Shown here: positions 63,922 to 64,000 of the stretch, piece after piece
Numbering within the stretch: the stretch's first letter is position 1
Layout: each line of letters starts with the position of its first letter
Source of the DNA: Symsagittifera roscoffensis
Taxonomy: Eukaryota; Xenacoelomorpha; Acoela; Convolutidae
Assembly: GCF_963678635.1 (NCBI RefSeq)
Contig: NC_087067.1
Span: 60,868,594-60,932,593 of the forward strand
Reading direction: 5' to 3'
Length of the DNA: 64,000 nt
Program-made: the position numbers and the translations under genes
The notes under the pieces: generated by a model
Databases searched by the model: none
Seen by the model: the letters and a program-made list of their open reading frames with translations, nothing else
What the model was told of the DNA's origin: nothing

Positions 63922-64000
63922 TTTATTTACAAATCAAAGAGCTGTCGAGCAGCTGAGTTCTCAAAATTTTGCAAGTTCTCAATGGAGCGCAAAGCTGGTC
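63922..64000 (-). CDS. 150-residue PC4-like gene, C-terminal end (copy R, cut by window)
   Basis: The sequence is almost identical to 2822-2890 (end of the 150-residue gene), with a roughly 19-base insertion near 63958. It shows that Polinton R continues in the same order as L. The rest lies outside the window. Confidence 0.6.

Larger units (their letters stand above)
53812..64000 (+). mobile_element. Polinton/Maverick copy R, left-hand part, apparently intact
   Basis: It starts with AGTAGTAGATG, the same terminus as L, and a TIR. It continues through protease, membrane protein, major capsid, core-like, penton-like, integrase, ATPase and unknown proteins (all leftward), then the rightward 189-residue gene and the beginning of the leftward 150-residue gene. 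All genes seen are open, unlike L. By comparison with L, about 7 kb including pPolB and the second TIR should follow, giving about 17 kb in total. Confidence 0.9.

Overview
The window is AT-rich animal DNA made almost entirely of transposable elements. GT..AG introns, TATA boxes with CCAAT, CRE-type and heat-shock-type sites, a Polinton/Maverick virus-like transposon, Ty3/gypsy retrotransposons, a decayed LINE and hAT remnants all point to an invertebrate metazoan. No ordinary host gene was recognised. The Polinton proteins remind me of cnidarian or other aquatic invertebrate copies, but the species cannot be fixed from the sequence.

Layout: (1) 1-13968 is the right-hand part of a decayed Polinton ('L'). 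It ends in a terminal inverted repeat (TIR) and carries a protein-primed DNA polymerase B (pPolB) pseudogene, several small ORFs, and an internal 4.2-kb tandem duplication. (2) 13969-16416 holds old repeats, including a GC-rich hAT-like MITE. (3) 16417-33584 is a very large (about 17 kb) minus-strand Ty3/gypsy element ('A'): partial 5' LTR, a small basic ORF, gag, protease, RT, RNase H, integrase, then a Pro/Ser/Thr-rich ORF, an envelope gene resembling class III (chuvirus-type) glycoproteins, a 618-residue ORF, a 1.5-kb UTR and the 3' LTR. (4) 33585-41276 holds decayed LINE sequence, palindromic low-complexity DNA and a hAT transposase remnant. (5) 41277-53811 holds two more broken copies of the same retroelement ('C' and 'B'). 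(6) 53812-64000 is the left-hand part of a second Polinton ('R'), inserted into the integrase gene of retroelement B. Its visible genes are all open: adenovirus-type protease, small membrane proteins, double-jelly-roll major capsid protein, core-like basic protein, penton-like minor capsid protein, retroviral-type integrase, packaging ATPase, and several replication-associated or unknown proteins.

How it works together: R and L are in the same orientation and between them show a full gene set: a virion-like morphogenesis block read leftward from the centre and a replication block (pPolB) read rightward. Three proteins (61744-62283, 61226-61654, 2822-3274) fit the PC4-like ssDNA-binding pattern, suggesting the element codes its own ssDNA-coating proteins for protein-primed replication.

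The most striking observation is regulatory. The pPolB promoter carries a perfect five-pentamer heat-shock element and five perfect CRE palindromes in exact 60-bp repeats. The promoter of the rightward 189-residue gene carries CArG (SRF) boxes. Three promoters share a GCGTAGG-like motif exactly 19 bp upstream of the TATA box. The Polinton therefore appears wired to host stress and growth signalling. The second notable system is the 17-kb envelope-bearing retroelement with accessory ORFs, whose gene order is repeated in copy B.
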